Assembly: GCA_030828465.1 (NCBI GenBank)
Contig: JAURCL010000002.1
Location: 40,636 to 104,635 of the forward strand
Direction of reading: 5' to 3'
Origin: Acidimicrobiales bacterium
GTDB taxonomy: Bacteria > Actinomycetota > Acidimicrobiia > Acidimicrobiales > Ilumatobacteraceae
Length of the DNA: 64,000 nucleotides
Part shown: positions 7,802 through 16,237 of the stretch, one piece after another
Layout of the letters: each line of letters starts with the position of its first letter
How positions within the stretch are numbered: the first letter of the stretch is position 1
The notes under the pieces: generated by a model
What the model was told of the DNA's origin: nothing
The model's input: only the letters and a program-made list of their open reading frames with translations
Database searches by the model: none
Translations under genes and position numbers: made by a program

Positions 7802-8008
7802 TCACCTGCGACGTGCAGGAGCCTTCTTGGCAGCCTTCTTCGGAGCAGCCTTGCGGGCCGGCGCCTTCTTGGCAGCCTTCTTCGGAGCAGCCTTGCGGGC
7901 CGGCGCCTTCTTGGCAGCCTTCTTCGGAGCAGCCTTCTTAGCAGCGGCCTTCTTCTTGGCCGGCGCCTTCTTGGCGGCCTTCTTGGGAGCAGCCTTCTTT
8001 GCAGCCAT
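7802..8008 (-). CDS. Lys/Ala-rich histone H1-like tail protein (HupB-tail-like)
   Basis: A 68-residue protein built only of Ala, Lys, Pro and Arg after the initial Met. It is a tandem array of KAAPKKAAKKAPAR-type 14-residue units. It resembles the C-terminal tail of mycobacterial HupB and eukaryotic H1 tails, and should bind DNA non-specifically through charge. It starts 7 nt after the HU stop codon, in the +1 frame relative to HU, with a weak SD-like GGAAAG inside the HU 3' end. It is probably made by translational coupling. Expression as a separate protein is inferred. Confidence 0.75.
   Translation of the reverse strand: MAAKKAAPKKAAKKAPAKKKAAAKKAAPKKAAKKAPARKAAPKKAAKKAPARKAAPKKAAKKAPARRR
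7819..7936 (-). repeat. 42-bp tandem repeats encoding the AK-rich protein
   Basis: Near-identical 42-bp copies lie at 7819-7860 and 7861-7902, with a third partial copy from 7903. Each encodes one 14-residue Ala/Lys/Pro/Arg unit in frame. Codon identity, not just residue identity, is kept, which points to recent duplication. Confidence 0.85.
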
Positions 8009-8015
8009 CAGTGGG

Positions 8016-8294
8016 TCACTTTCCGTTGAGGTTTGCCTTCAGCGTCGAGGAGGCGCTGAACTTCATCGCCGTCGAGGCGGCGATCTGGACGGGTGCGCCG
8101 GTGCGCGGGTTGCGGCCGGTACGAGCAGGGCGCTGCGAGGTGCTGAACGAACCGAAGCCCGGCCACGCGACCTTGTCACCCTTCTTGGCGTTTGCGACGA
8201 CGGTGTCGAAGAAGGCGCCGATCGTGCGCTCGGCGTCGGCCTTCGAGACGTTCGCCGCGCTAGCGACTGCGTCGATGAGTTCTGACTTGGTCAT
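8016..8294 (-). CDS. hup: HU-family nucleoid DNA-binding protein
   Basis: A 92-residue HU protein. It begins MTKSELIDAVA and has the family region GFGSFSTSQRPARTGRNP, which leads into the DNA-intercalating beta arm. It binds and bends DNA without strong sequence preference and organises the nucleoid. ATG 8294 is preceded by a good ribosome site (AGGAAAAGG). An upstream in-frame extension to 8462 lacks support. Unlike mycobacterial HupB it ends at the core domain with no basic tail; the tail-like sequence is the next gene, 7 nt downstream. Confidence 0.95.
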   Translation of the reverse strand: MTKSELIDAVASAANVSKADAERTIGAFFDTVVANAKKGDKVAWPGFGSFSTSQRPARTGRNPRTGAPVQIAASTAMKFSASSTLKANLNGK

Positions 8295-8683
8295 GAAGAT
8301 CCTTTTCCTGTAATCGACGGGACGCCGGATTGCGACCCGATCATCACTCCGCGACCCGGCCCCGGCCAACCCGGACGCTTCGTCCGTGCTCACCGATGAC
8401 AACGCCTCGTTGCGATGACATCTCCATACAACGACTCCAAATGACATGCGTGCAACTATCAATCTCGTTGCATCTGCAAGTGAACTCGGTCCTCGCCCTT
8501 ATGGCACAACACCCCCACCTCGACAAACCCGTCCGAGCGCCACTCGGCATCCACCACCGCGACCCCGCACGCGACTACAACAGCAGCCGTTGTCGTCCGA
8601 CGCCGCACCCAACTCCGTCCAACCGTGACCGCCGCCACTCGCCGTCGACCGACCGCTGCCACCGCCGCGAACGGAGGATTCCG
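8295..8683. promoter_or_regulatory. 389-bp divergent control region between HU and phoH
   Basis: No gene is convincing here. The part around 8395-8480 is relatively AT-rich and carries inverted repeats: CAACG-CCT-CGTTG at 8400-8412 and TGCAAC-N10-GTTGCA at 8451-8472. A further CAACG is at about 8429. These may be regulator sites for the HU promoter. A long phoH leader would end in the GGAGG ribosome site at 8673-8677. Confidence 0.4.
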
Positions 8684-10126
8684 ATGACCGACCTGGGACG
8701 CCGGGACCTACCCCTCAGCGACCACGAACGCGATCTCGACGACCTCAGGGGTGGCGCCGACCGAATCCCCGCGGCCCAACGGGTGGTGCTCGACACCTCG
8801 GTGCTCGTGGCGGATCCCACCTGCCTCGGGAGCCTCGGCCCGGTCGACGTCGTGATCCCGCTGACCGTCATCGAGGAACTCGACGGTCTGAAGACCCGCC
8901 CCGACGACGTCGGTCGCTCGGCCCGCGCCGCGCTCCGAACCATCGAGGAGATGCGGCTGCGCCACGGCGGCTCCCTCGCCTCCGCGGTTCCCCTCGGCGA
9001 CGGCTCCCTGCAGATCGAGGTCAACGGCATCCAACGCCACCTCCTGGTGGAGCACGGGCTCGACCCCGAGAAGCCCGACAACCGAATCATCGGGGCCGCC
9101 CTCGGTCAACGGAACATCGGTCCGACCGTCATGGTCTCCAACGACGCCGCGCTGCGAATCAAGGCGGCTCATCTCGGTGTCGATGCCCGCGAGCATCGGC
9201 CGACGCGAGCAGCCCGCGAGGTCCAGGCGATGGGTTGGCGAGTCGTCGACGTCGATCACACGACCGTCAACGACCTGTACTCCGACGGCTCGGTGGACGT
9301 GGCGGAGATCACGGAACTCGCCGACGGTCTCATCGATCCGACCCCGACCGGCCAGTCCGGCCAGCCGCGCCTCCGTGAAAACGAGTTCGTGGTGTTACGC
9401 GCCGGATCCCAGTCGGCGCTCGCCCGGCGTCGCTCCGATGAACTGCACTTGCTGGCCCCGACACCCCCTGAGCCCTGGGGGTTGCACCCGAGGTCGAAAG
9501 AGCAGCGGTTCGCGCTCGAGTTGTTGCTCGACCCGGAGGTGACCGTGGTCGCCCTCGACGGCCGGGCCGGCACGGGCAAGACGATCCTGGCGATCGCCGC
9601 CGCACTCGAGCAGGTCGTGGAGGACCAGCGTTACGAGCGCGTCGCCGTCTACCGGCCGTTGGTCCCAGTCGGACGGGCCGATGTCGGATTCCTTCCCGGC
9701 GGACTCGATGAGAAGCTCGACCCCTGGATGTCGGCGATCCACGACGCTGTCGTCGCGCTGACCGACCGACGGAGCAGCAGTGACGCGCGTCGGATGGTGG
9801 AGGAGTTCACCGAGCGCGGGAAACTCTCGCTCGAGTCGGTCACCTTCCTGCGCGGCCGGTCGCTCCAGCGTCAGATGGTGGTGATCGACGAGGCGCAGAA
9901 CCTCGAGCCGGCGACGCTACGCACGATCCTGACCCGGGTGGGTGAGGGCACGAAGGTCGTGTTCACCGGGGATACCAGCCAGATCGACGCGCCGTATCTC
10001 GGCGAGTCGAACAACGCGCTCTCGGTCCTCACCAGCGCCTTCGCCGGGCAGCCGTGCTTCGGTCATGTGACGCTGCAGGCTTGCGAGCGAAGCGGCGTGG
10101 CCAGCCTGGCCGCCGAGCTTCTCTAA
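8684..10126 (+). CDS. PIN domain-PhoH ATPase fusion (PhoH2/YlaK type)
   Basis: A 480-residue two-domain protein. The N-terminal PIN nuclease domain has acidic residues in VVLDTSVLVAD, PLTVIEELDGLK and the later VSNDAALR. The C-terminal PhoH ATPase has Walker A (GRAGTGKT) and Walker B (VVIDEAQNL), then FTGDTSQID. PhoH2-type proteins are ATP-dependent RNA helicases/ribonucleases. ATG 8684 has a strong GGAGG ribosome site 6 nt upstream. The longer frame upstream lies in the HU control region. Confidence 0.88.
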   Translation: MTDLGRRDLPLSDHERDLDDLRGGADRIPAAQRVVLDTSVLVADPTCLGSLGPVDVVIPLTVIEELDGLKTRPDDVGRSARAALRTIEEMRLRHGGSLASAVPLGDGSLQIEVNGIQRHLLVEHGLDPEKPDNRIIGAALGQRNIGPTVMVSNDAALRIKAAHLGVDAREHRPTRAAREVQAMGWRVVDVDHTTVNDLYSDGSVDVAEITELADGLIDPTPTGQSGQPRLRENEFVVLRAGSQSALARRRSDELHLLAPTPPEPWGLHPRSKEQRFALELLLDPEVTVVALDGRAGTGKTILAIAAALEQVVEDQRYERVAVYRPLVPVGRADVGFLPGGLDEKLDPWMSAIHDAVVALTDRRSSSDARRMVEEFTERGKLSLESVTFLRGRSLQRQMVVIDEAQNLEPATLRTILTRVGEGTKVVFTGDTSQIDAPYLGESNNALSVLTSAFAGQPCFGHVTLQACERSGVASLAAELL

Positions 10127-10165
10127 GCGACGCCCGCCCCAAAACGCACGCCGAAATCCGAGGGG

Positions 10166-10204
10166 TTGGGGAATAGCTTCCGATCGTTTAGTGTTAAATG
10201 GCAT
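10166..10204 (+). promoter_or_regulatory. whiB promoter
   Basis: TTGGGG (10166-10171), a 17-bp spacer and TAGTGT (10189-10194), then 10 nt to the whiB ATG. The spacing is ideal for a primary sigma factor promoter and the transcript would be leaderless or nearly so. Confidence 0.55.
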
Positions 10205-10519
10205 ATGTCGGCAGTTGAGACCCTTGAAATCCGCTCCAACAATGACCTCCCCCGCGGCGTCGACTGGCGCGAATACGCGATGTGTAAGGGTCGACTCGAA
10301 CTTTTCTTCGCCAAGAAAGCCGAACGCCCACAGGCTCGTGCCCGGCGCGAGGCTCGCGCGAACCTCCTCTGCAGCGCTTGCCCCGTGAGGATCCCCTGCC
10401 GTGAGTTCGCTCGCGACAACCACGAGTACGGCTACTGGGGTGGCGAGAACGAAGAGGATCGCCACCTCCTCGGCTACACCGTGGCTGCCCCCATCGGCAT
10501 CCGCGCCCGTAACTCCTGA
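10205..10519 (+). CDS. WhiB-family Fe-S transcriptional regulator
   Basis: A 104-residue Wbl protein. The four cysteines Cys27, Cys56, Cys59 and Cys65 (C-Xn-C-X2-C-X5-C) bind a [4Fe-4S] cluster, followed by the GYWGG turn and a basic C-terminal region. Wbl proteins bind the primary sigma factor and adjust promoter use in response to redox state, nitric oxide or development. The family is restricted to actinobacteria and their phages, which supports the taxonomic call. ATG 10205 is chosen because the longer reading begins inside the -35 element. Which Wbl subclass this is cannot be decided here. Confidence 0.9.
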   Translation: MSAVETLEIRSNNDLPRGVDWREYAMCKGRLELFFAKKAERPQARARREARANLLCSACPVRIPCREFARDNHEYGYWGGENEEDRHLLGYTVAAPIGIRARNS

Positions 10520-10591
10520 TTCCCCCCGACGCCGGCGTCCCCGTCCCCCCAGCCGGCCGTCGGCGAATCGGGTCGGAGAACACCCCCGACC

Positions 10592-10604
10592 TAGGTTGAT
10601 ACCG
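10592..10604 (+). promoter_or_regulatory. Leaderless promoter -10 for the DEDDh exonuclease
   Basis: TAGGTT at 10592-10597 is followed by 7 nt and ATG 10605. This favours ATG 10605 over the in-frame ATGs at 10614 and 10620. Confidence 0.5.
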
Positions 10605-11216
10605 ATGCGGTCGATGTCGATGCCCTCCGCCGGGGACCCCCTGGTGTGCACGGTCCTCGATCTCGAGACATCGGGGCTCGACGCCCGGGTTGACCGCATC
10701 CTCCAAGTGGCCGCGGTCGACATCACCTTGACCGAGGTCGCCGGCAGCGTCACCGCTGAGCAGACGGGCGAATGGTCGACCCTCGTCCGACTCCCCCGAC
10801 CGTGGACACGGGTCGGAGCCCGCGAGATCCACGGCATCACACGCCGACGCCTCCAGCGAGGCATCCGGCTCCGCGAAGCGGTCGCCGAGCTCGACCGCCG
10901 CCTCGAAGGACGCGTGGCGATCGCCCACAACCTCAACTTCGACTGGGCCTTTCTCGAGTCAGCCCGAGAGCGTGAGGGACTGCCGGCGTCGAAGGCTCCA
11001 ACCGCGTGCACCCTGGAGATCTCTCGCAGCCTCGATCCGGGCCGACGGCGGTCACACCGCCTCGGTGACCTCTGCCGCGACCACGACATCCCCCTCATCA
11101 ACGCTCATGACGCCCTCGCCGACGCCCGAGCCACAGCGGCGCTCGTCCCGATCCTGCTCAGTCAGGCAGGCGGCCTCGGGGCGCTTCAGGTCGCCGGCGA
11201 TCAGCCGACGTCGTAA
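10605..11216 (+). CDS. DnaQ-like 3'-5' exonuclease (DEDDh family)
   Basis: A 203-residue exonuclease resembling the proofreading subunit domain of DNA polymerase III. The motifs are LDLETSGL (ExoI, Asp and Glu), HNLNFDWAFL (ExoII) and HDALADARAT (ExoIII, the DEDDh His and Asp). It probably trims DNA or RNA 3' ends. It is a stand-alone exonuclease domain, with no polymerase or GIY-YIG fusion. It starts at a leaderless promoter and its 3' end overlaps pafC by 16 bp in convergent orientation. Confidence 0.85.
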   Translation: MRSMSMPSAGDPLVCTVLDLETSGLDARVDRILQVAAVDITLTEVAGSVTAEQTGEWSTLVRLPRPWTRVGAREIHGITRRRLQRGIRLREAVAELDRRLEGRVAIAHNLNFDWAFLESAREREGLPASKAPTACTLEISRSLDPGRRRSHRLGDLCRDHDIPLINAHDALADARATAALVPILLSQAGGLGALQVAGDQPTS

Positions 11217-12151
11217 CGCTCAAGCACTCGAAGCGCGGCGTCGCGACCGATTCCACGCATCGAGTCGGGCCCGATCACCTCGACCTGGTCGCCGAGACGC
11301 AACAGCAGCCTGGCCAACCAACTCTCCCCGGTGACCGCCATGCGGGCCGAGACCCATCCCTCGGTGTCGGGTTCGGTCACCGAATCGACCGGATACCGCT
11401 CGACCACCCAACGACCGGCCGGTCCGATACGAAGATCAACACGCTCGATGTCGGCATCGACGAACCAGGTGCCCGGTGCCCCCAGATCATCGGGTGGACG
11501 CCGGGCGGATGGGCCGCCGATCTCGAGCGACTCGATTCGATCGACGCGGAAGTCGCGCACTTCGTCGCTCAGCGAGTCATGGGCCGTCACATACCAACGT
11601 CCGAAGTCCTGGAATGTTCTGAACGGGGTGAGCACCCGCTCGGTCGCCTCCTCCCGCGTGCGCGACCGGTAGACCACCGCGACCTCCCGGCCTTCGCGAG
11701 CGGCGTCAACGAGCTGGGTCACCTCAGCAGGGTTCGGACTGATCACGAGCACGCCGGTGTCGTCCTCACCGAGCCCGATCGCCAGCTTCCGCAGGCCTCG
11801 GTTGAGGGCGCCCTCCGGATCAGCCCCCGGGAGCTGCATCGCCGCCCGACCAGCGGCGAGGAGCTCGAACGCTTGCTCCTCGGTGAGCCGCAGAGGACGG
11901 AGGAAAAGACGGGGGACGCCGACGATGATCGTCCCGTCATCGATGAAGAGGTCGATGAGCTCGTCGACATAGGGCGGCAGCCCGCACATCGCGACCAATT
12001 CGAGATCGCGCACCAGGTCGTTCTCGGAGACATCGAAGCGGGCCGCGGTCTCGGCGACCGAGGCGGCCCCCCGCTCCATCAGCCAGGGGAGGATCACCAG
12101 CAGGCGACTCAGACGAGACTCGGCCGACTTGGGTGAGCGAGCGCCGCTCAT
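11201..12151 (-). CDS. pafC: WYL-domain transcriptional regulator, PafC-like
   Basis: A 316-residue protein with an N-terminal winged helix (SRLLVILPWLMERG, then a FDVSENDLVRDLE recognition segment), a WYL domain (GRWYVTAHDSLSDEVRDFRVDRI, read across residues 190-215) and a WCX C-terminal extension. PafB and PafC form a complex that activates the mycobacterial DNA damage response independently of LexA/RecA. Its ATG overlaps the pafB stop (ATGA), so the pair is translationally coupled. No proteasome accessory genes (pafA, dop, prcBA) are in the window. Confidence 0.85.
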   Translation of the reverse strand: MSGARSPKSAESRLSRLLVILPWLMERGAASVAETAARFDVSENDLVRDLELVAMCGLPPYVDELIDLFIDDGTIIVGVPRLFLRPLRLTEEQAFELLAAGRAAMQLPGADPEGALNRGLRKLAIGLGEDDTGVLVISPNPAEVTQLVDAAREGREVAVVYRSRTREEATERVLTPFRTFQDFGRWYVTAHDSLSDEVRDFRVDRIESLEIGGPSARRPPDDLGAPGTWFVDADIERVDLRIGPAGRWVVERYPVDSVTEPDTEGWVSARMAVTGESWLARLLLRLGDQVEVIGPDSMRGIGRDAALRVLERYDVG

Positions 12152-13080
12152 GACGCCACCGCCCGGAGTCGCCGGATCACCTCGTCGCGGACATCGTCGG
12201 GTTCGAGCACGACCGCGTGATCAAGGAATCCGAGCACCCAGGACACCAGCGCGTCGAGGCTCGCGAACGGCACCGAGACCTCCACCGAGCCGTCGTCATG
12301 ATGGGCGAGCACCCGATCCGGACCGAGCTCGCGCGCCGCGGTTGACGCCCGGAACCGGTCGATGACGATCCGGGCGGAGCGCACGCTGTGCTGGTCTGCG
12401 CCGAGCATCATCGGATCCTCGGGGAGAGCGGTGCGCACATCGAACCCCTCGGGCACCTCGATGGACTCCTCGAGCACCTCGATTCGACCCTCGACGATGC
12501 GATCCACCCGGAAGGTGCGACGTTCAGCCCGCGACCTGTCGTGGCCAACGAGATACCAGAACCCGTCGCGCAGGAGCAGGCCCCAGGGTTCGACGACGCG
12601 GTCGACGCCCCCGTAGGAAAACCCGACCGCCCGGCGTTCGGTCAGCGCGCCACGGAGAACCGGCAGCGCCTCGCTGGTGGGCACGCTCATCGCCACGAAG
12701 ACCGGGCCATCGTCAACACCCGCGCCGAGTTTCCAGAGAGCGTCGCGGCCGCTCTCGGAGCCCGGACGGGTGGCGGCAAGAGCGAGCTGCAGCGCACGCA
12801 GCTCCTCATCATCGAGCCCGAGATCGGGGATCTCCATCTCGCGCCGGATCACCCAATACCCCATCTGTCCGGCCCGATCTCCGGTGAGCGTCTCAGTGGA
12901 GATCTCGACGCCGATCTCGCGCAGCACCGTCTTGTCGCGCTCGAAGGCGGCCCGTCGCGCGTCGTGGCCGTCGGGGTACTGCCCGCCGAGCTCGGACGCG
13001 ATGACGTCCAGGGTGACTGGCTCGCGCGTCTCGAGCAGCAGCGCGAGCAGGTTGGTGAGGCGCTCGACCCGATCGGCCAT
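12148..13080 (-). CDS. pafB: WYL-domain transcriptional regulator, PafB-like
   Basis: A 310-residue partner of PafC. It has an N-terminal HTH (VERLTNLLALLLETREPVT), a WYL domain with GFWYLVGHDRSRAERRTF, and a C-terminal WCX domain. WYL domains bind ligands, thought to include single-stranded DNA, and switch the regulator to its active form. The ATG at 13080 overlaps the final base of the upstream dehydrogenase stop (TGATG). The longer frame to 13272 lies inside that gene. It probably controls DNA repair genes with PafC. Confidence 0.85.
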   Translation of the reverse strand: MADRVERLTNLLALLLETREPVTLDVIASELGGQYPDGHDARRAAFERDKTVLREIGVEISTETLTGDRAGQMGYWVIRREMEIPDLGLDDEELRALQLALAATRPGSESGRDALWKLGAGVDDGPVFVAMSVPTSEALPVLRGALTERRAVGFSYGGVDRVVEPWGLLLRDGFWYLVGHDRSRAERRTFRVDRIVEGRIEVLEESIEVPEGFDVRTALPEDPMMLGADQHSVRSARIVIDRFRASTAARELGPDRVLAHHDDGSVEVSVPFASLDALVSWVLGFLDHAVVLEPDDVRDEVIRRLRAVAS

Positions 13081-13940
13081 CAGCGTCGGTACTCGTAGAA
13101 GCCCCGGCCCGCCTTGCGCCCGAGGAGACCGGCGTCGACCATGCGGGACAGAACCGGCGGCGGAGCGTAGAGCGGCTCCTTGAACTCCTCGTAGAGGCTC
13201 TCGGCAACCGCGAGGGTGGTGTCGAGGCCAATCAGGTCGGTGAGACGCAGCGGGCCCATCGGGTGGCTGCATCCCTCGACCATGCCGGCGTCGATGTCGT
13301 CGCGCGAGGCGAAACCTGACTCCATCATCCGGATGGCCGACAGCAGATACGGGATGAGTAGCGCATTAACCACGAAGCCGGCGCGGTCCTGTGAGCGGAT
13401 CACTCGCTTGTCGAGGGTCTCCGTGGCGAACTCCTCAGCCCGGGAGATGGTGTCGGGCCCGGTCATCAGGCTGGTGACGATCTCCACGAGCCGGAGCACC
13501 GGGACCGGGTTGAAGAAGTGCACGCCGATGACCTGCTCGGGCCGGGCGGTCACCGTGCCGAGCTTCATGATCGGGATCGACGAGGTGTTGCTCGCGAGGA
13601 TCGCCGAGTCGTCGACGAGAACCCGATCGAGCTCCTTGAAGATGTCGACCTTCATCGACTCATCCTCCACCACCGCCTCAATCACCATTTGGCGATCGGC
13701 GAGGTCGTCGATCGCGGTGGTGAACGAGAGCCGCCCGAGCGCCTCATCGCGGGCGGACTCCGTGAGCTTGCCGGCTGCGAGACCCCGATCGAGCGAGGTG
13801 ACCAGCCGCTGACGTCCGGCCTCCGCCGCCTCAGCACTCACCTCGCGGACCGTGACGTCGAGCCCCGCTCGCGCGCAGACCTCCGCGATACCCGACCCCA
13901 TGAGGCCGCAACCGATCACACCGACCCGCTCGATTCCCAT
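13080..13940 (-). CDS. 3-hydroxybutyryl-CoA / 3-hydroxyacyl-CoA dehydrogenase
   Basis: A 286-residue NAD-dependent dehydrogenase (FadB2/Hbd type) that oxidises 3-hydroxyacyl-CoA to 3-ketoacyl-CoA. It has a Rossmann site GVIGCGLMGSGIAEV near the N-terminus, ASNTSSIPI and the catalytic His region GVHFFNPVPVLRLVE. The C-terminal helical domain ends GLLGRKAGRGFYEY. ATG 13940 is preceded by GGGAGGA (complement 13945-13951), a strong ribosome site; an 18-nt longer reading would place that site inside the gene. It is upstream of and overlaps pafB, an odd functional pairing. Confidence 0.92.
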   Translation of the reverse strand: MGIERVGVIGCGLMGSGIAEVCARAGLDVTVREVSAEAAEAGRQRLVTSLDRGLAAGKLTESARDEALGRLSFTTAIDDLADRQMVIEAVVEDESMKVDIFKELDRVLVDDSAILASNTSSIPIMKLGTVTARPEQVIGVHFFNPVPVLRLVEIVTSLMTGPDTISRAEEFATETLDKRVIRSQDRAGFVVNALLIPYLLSAIRMMESGFASRDDIDAGMVEGCSHPMGPLRLTDLIGLDTTLAVAESLYEEFKEPLYAPPPVLSRMVDAGLLGRKAGRGFYEYRR

Positions 13941-14086
13941 TCGTTCCTCCCTGCTCACGCACGCCGCCTCATCAACCTCAGCGACAACCGGACCATTCTG
14001 GCCGATCGCGTGACCCCCCAGACAGCGAGACCGACCCGTCAGAGCAGATTCGTCCCGAGGCCGGAACGGGAGGGCAGACTTGCGCG

Positions 14087-16237
14087 ATGACCGGGCTCAA
14101 CGACGCGGCGACTCCGGTCCACGGGGTCCGCCGCGTGTGGACCGGTGAACCGCACCCGCTCGGCGCCACCCACGTCGGTGACGGCACGAATTTCGCCCTG
14201 TTCTCCAGCGTCGCCGAGGGAGTCGAACTCTGCCTCCTCGATGGCGACGAGCGCCACGAGACGCGGATCGAACTCACCGAGGTGGACGGCCACATCTGGC
14301 ACGCCCATCTCCCCGACATCGGACCCGGCCAGCGCTACGGCTACCGGGTCCACGGGCCGTGGGAGCCCGCTCGCGGCCGAAGGTGCAATCCGTCGAAACT
14401 CCTCCTCGACCCCTACGCGCGCTCGGTCGACGGAACGGTCGACTGGTCGCCCGCCTGCTACGCCCACAATCCCGACGATCCCGATCGACTCAACACCCAC
14501 GACAGCGCGCCGCACGTGCCCCTCGGAGTGGTGACCGGAGGAGACTTCGACTGGGGAGACGACCGGCCACCACAGGTGCCGATGCATCGGAGCGTCATCT
14601 ACGAGACCCACGTTCGAGGGATGACCCTGCTCCACCCCGAGGTTCCCGAGCGACTGCGGGGCACCTACGGCGGCATCGCCCATCCGGCCGTGATCGACCA
14701 CCTCGTGTCGCTCGGTATCACCGCCGTCGAGCTCATGCCCGTCCATCAGTTCGCGCGCGATCACCACCTCGCCGAGCGGGGACTGAAGAACTACTGGGGC
14801 TACAACACCCTCGCCTACTTCAGCCCGCACAGCGGGTACGTCGAGGAGGGTGAGAGTCCGATGAACGCGTTCCGCTCGATGGTGCGCGCCCTCCACGCCG
14901 CGGGAATCGAGGTCATCCTCGACGTCGTGTACAACCACACCGCCGAGGGGAGCCACCTCGGTCCGACGTTCTCGTTCCGGGGCATCGACAACGAGGCGTA
15001 TTACCGACTCGTCGACGATGATCCGCGGCACTACCTCGACTTCACCGGCTGCGGAAACACCCTCAACATGCGCCACCCGCATGTGCTGCAGCTGGTGATG
15101 GACAGCCTCCGGCACTGGGTGACCGAGATGCACGTCGACGGGTTCCGGTTCGACCTCGCCTCGGCTCTCGCGCGCGAGCTCTACGAGGTGGACCGACTCT
15201 CCACCTTCCTCGACATCGTCCATCAGGACCCGGTGCTGTCGAGGGTGAAGCTGATCGCCGAGCCGTGGGATGTTGGCGAGGGTGGCTACCAGGTCGGTGG
15301 CTTCCCGCCGAAGTGGTCGGAGTGGAACGCCGACTACCGCGACACCATGCGCGATTTCTGGCGCGGGGAGCACGCCCGTCTCGCCGAGTTTGGGCAGCGA
15401 TTCACCGGCTCATCCGATCTGTACATGGCCGACACGCGGCGCCCGTCGGCCTCGATCAACTTCGTCACCTGTCACGACGGGTTCACGTTGGCCGACCTCG
15501 TCGCCTACGACCGCAAGCACAACGAGGCGAACGGCGAGGAGTCACGCGACGGCGAGAACCACAACCGTTCGTGGAACCACGGACACGAGGGACCAACCGA
15601 CGATCCAGCGATCACCGAACTCCGGGCCCGTCAACGGCGGAACCTCATGGCGACGCTTCTGCTGTCGCAGGGGGTGCCGATGATCCTCGGCGGCGACGAG
15701 CTCGGCCGTAGCCAGGGCGGCAACAACAACGCCTACTGCCAAGACAACCCGACGTCCTGGTTCGACTGGGAGCACACCGACACCGAGTTCCTCGACTGGT
15801 GCCGTCGGCTCATCGCTCTGCGCGCGACGCACCCAGTGTTCAGGCGTCGTCGCTGGTTCAAGGGTCAGCGGATCCGCGGGGTCGACGACATGGCATGGTT
15901 CCGTCCCGACGGGCACGAGATGAGCGATATCGACTGGGAGCAGGGTTTCGCACAGTCCGTCGCGGTGTTCCTGAACGGCCAGACCCTGCGAGCCCCCGAC
16001 CGCCACGGCGAGCGGATCGTCGACGACTCGTTCCTCGTCATCCTGTCGGCGAGCGACACGGACCTGTCGTGGACCCTCCCATCGGAGGGCTGGGGGCGAC
16101 GATGGACGGTCACCCTCGACAGCGCGGACCCGACCGTGGATGAAGAGGCCGGTGCGTTCCTCGCCGCCTCAGACACGCTCAAGATCCCGTCGAGATCGAT
16201 GTTGGTGTTGCGCGCAGTCGATGCTCAGCGTCGATGA
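14087..16237 (+). CDS. glgX: Glycogen debranching enzyme (isoamylase type)
   Basis: A 716-residue GH13 enzyme of the GlgX/TreX group that hydrolyses alpha-1,6 branches of glycogen. It has an N-terminal CBM48-like domain (residues about 20-110), then the (beta/alpha)8 barrel with DVVYNHTAEG, the nucleophile Asp in DGFRFDLAS, the acid Glu in LIAEPWD and the stabiliser Asp in FVTCHDG. The C-terminal beta domain follows. The start lies 6 nt after CAGACT (14075-14080). It converges on pgi with a 13-bp overlap; both genes serve glucose-phosphate metabolism. Confidence 0.93.
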   Translation: MTGLNDAATPVHGVRRVWTGEPHPLGATHVGDGTNFALFSSVAEGVELCLLDGDERHETRIELTEVDGHIWHAHLPDIGPGQRYGYRVHGPWEPARGRRCNPSKLLLDPYARSVDGTVDWSPACYAHNPDDPDRLNTHDSAPHVPLGVVTGGDFDWGDDRPPQVPMHRSVIYETHVRGMTLLHPEVPERLRGTYGGIAHPAVIDHLVSLGITAVELMPVHQFARDHHLAERGLKNYWGYNTLAYFSPHSGYVEEGESPMNAFRSMVRALHAAGIEVILDVVYNHTAEGSHLGPTFSFRGIDNEAYYRLVDDDPRHYLDFTGCGNTLNMRHPHVLQLVMDSLRHWVTEMHVDGFRFDLASALARELYEVDRLSTFLDIVHQDPVLSRVKLIAEPWDVGEGGYQVGGFPPKWSEWNADYRDTMRDFWRGEHARLAEFGQRFTGSSDLYMADTRRPSASINFVTCHDGFTLADLVAYDRKHNEANGEESRDGENHNRSWNHGHEGPTDDPAITELRARQRRNLMATLLLSQGVPMILGGDELGRSQGGNNNAYCQDNPTSWFDWEHTDTEFLDWCRRLIALRATHPVFRRRRWFKGQRIRGVDDMAWFRPDGHEMSDIDWEQGFAQSVAVFLNGQTLRAPDRHGERIVDDSFLVILSASDTDLSWTLPSEGWGRRWTVTLDSADPTVDEEAGAFLAASDTLKIPSRSMLVLRAVDAQRR

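Noticed and set aside
7802..8008. CRISPR-like array suggested by regular repeats
   Set aside because: The 42-bp units are contiguous without spacers and encode an in-frame Ala/Lys/Pro/Arg protein.
7722..8285. Plus-strand frame of 187 codons over the HU/AK region
   Set aside because: It is the complement of the HU and AK-protein genes; its Phe/Leu/Ala repeat is a mirror of the lysine repeat.
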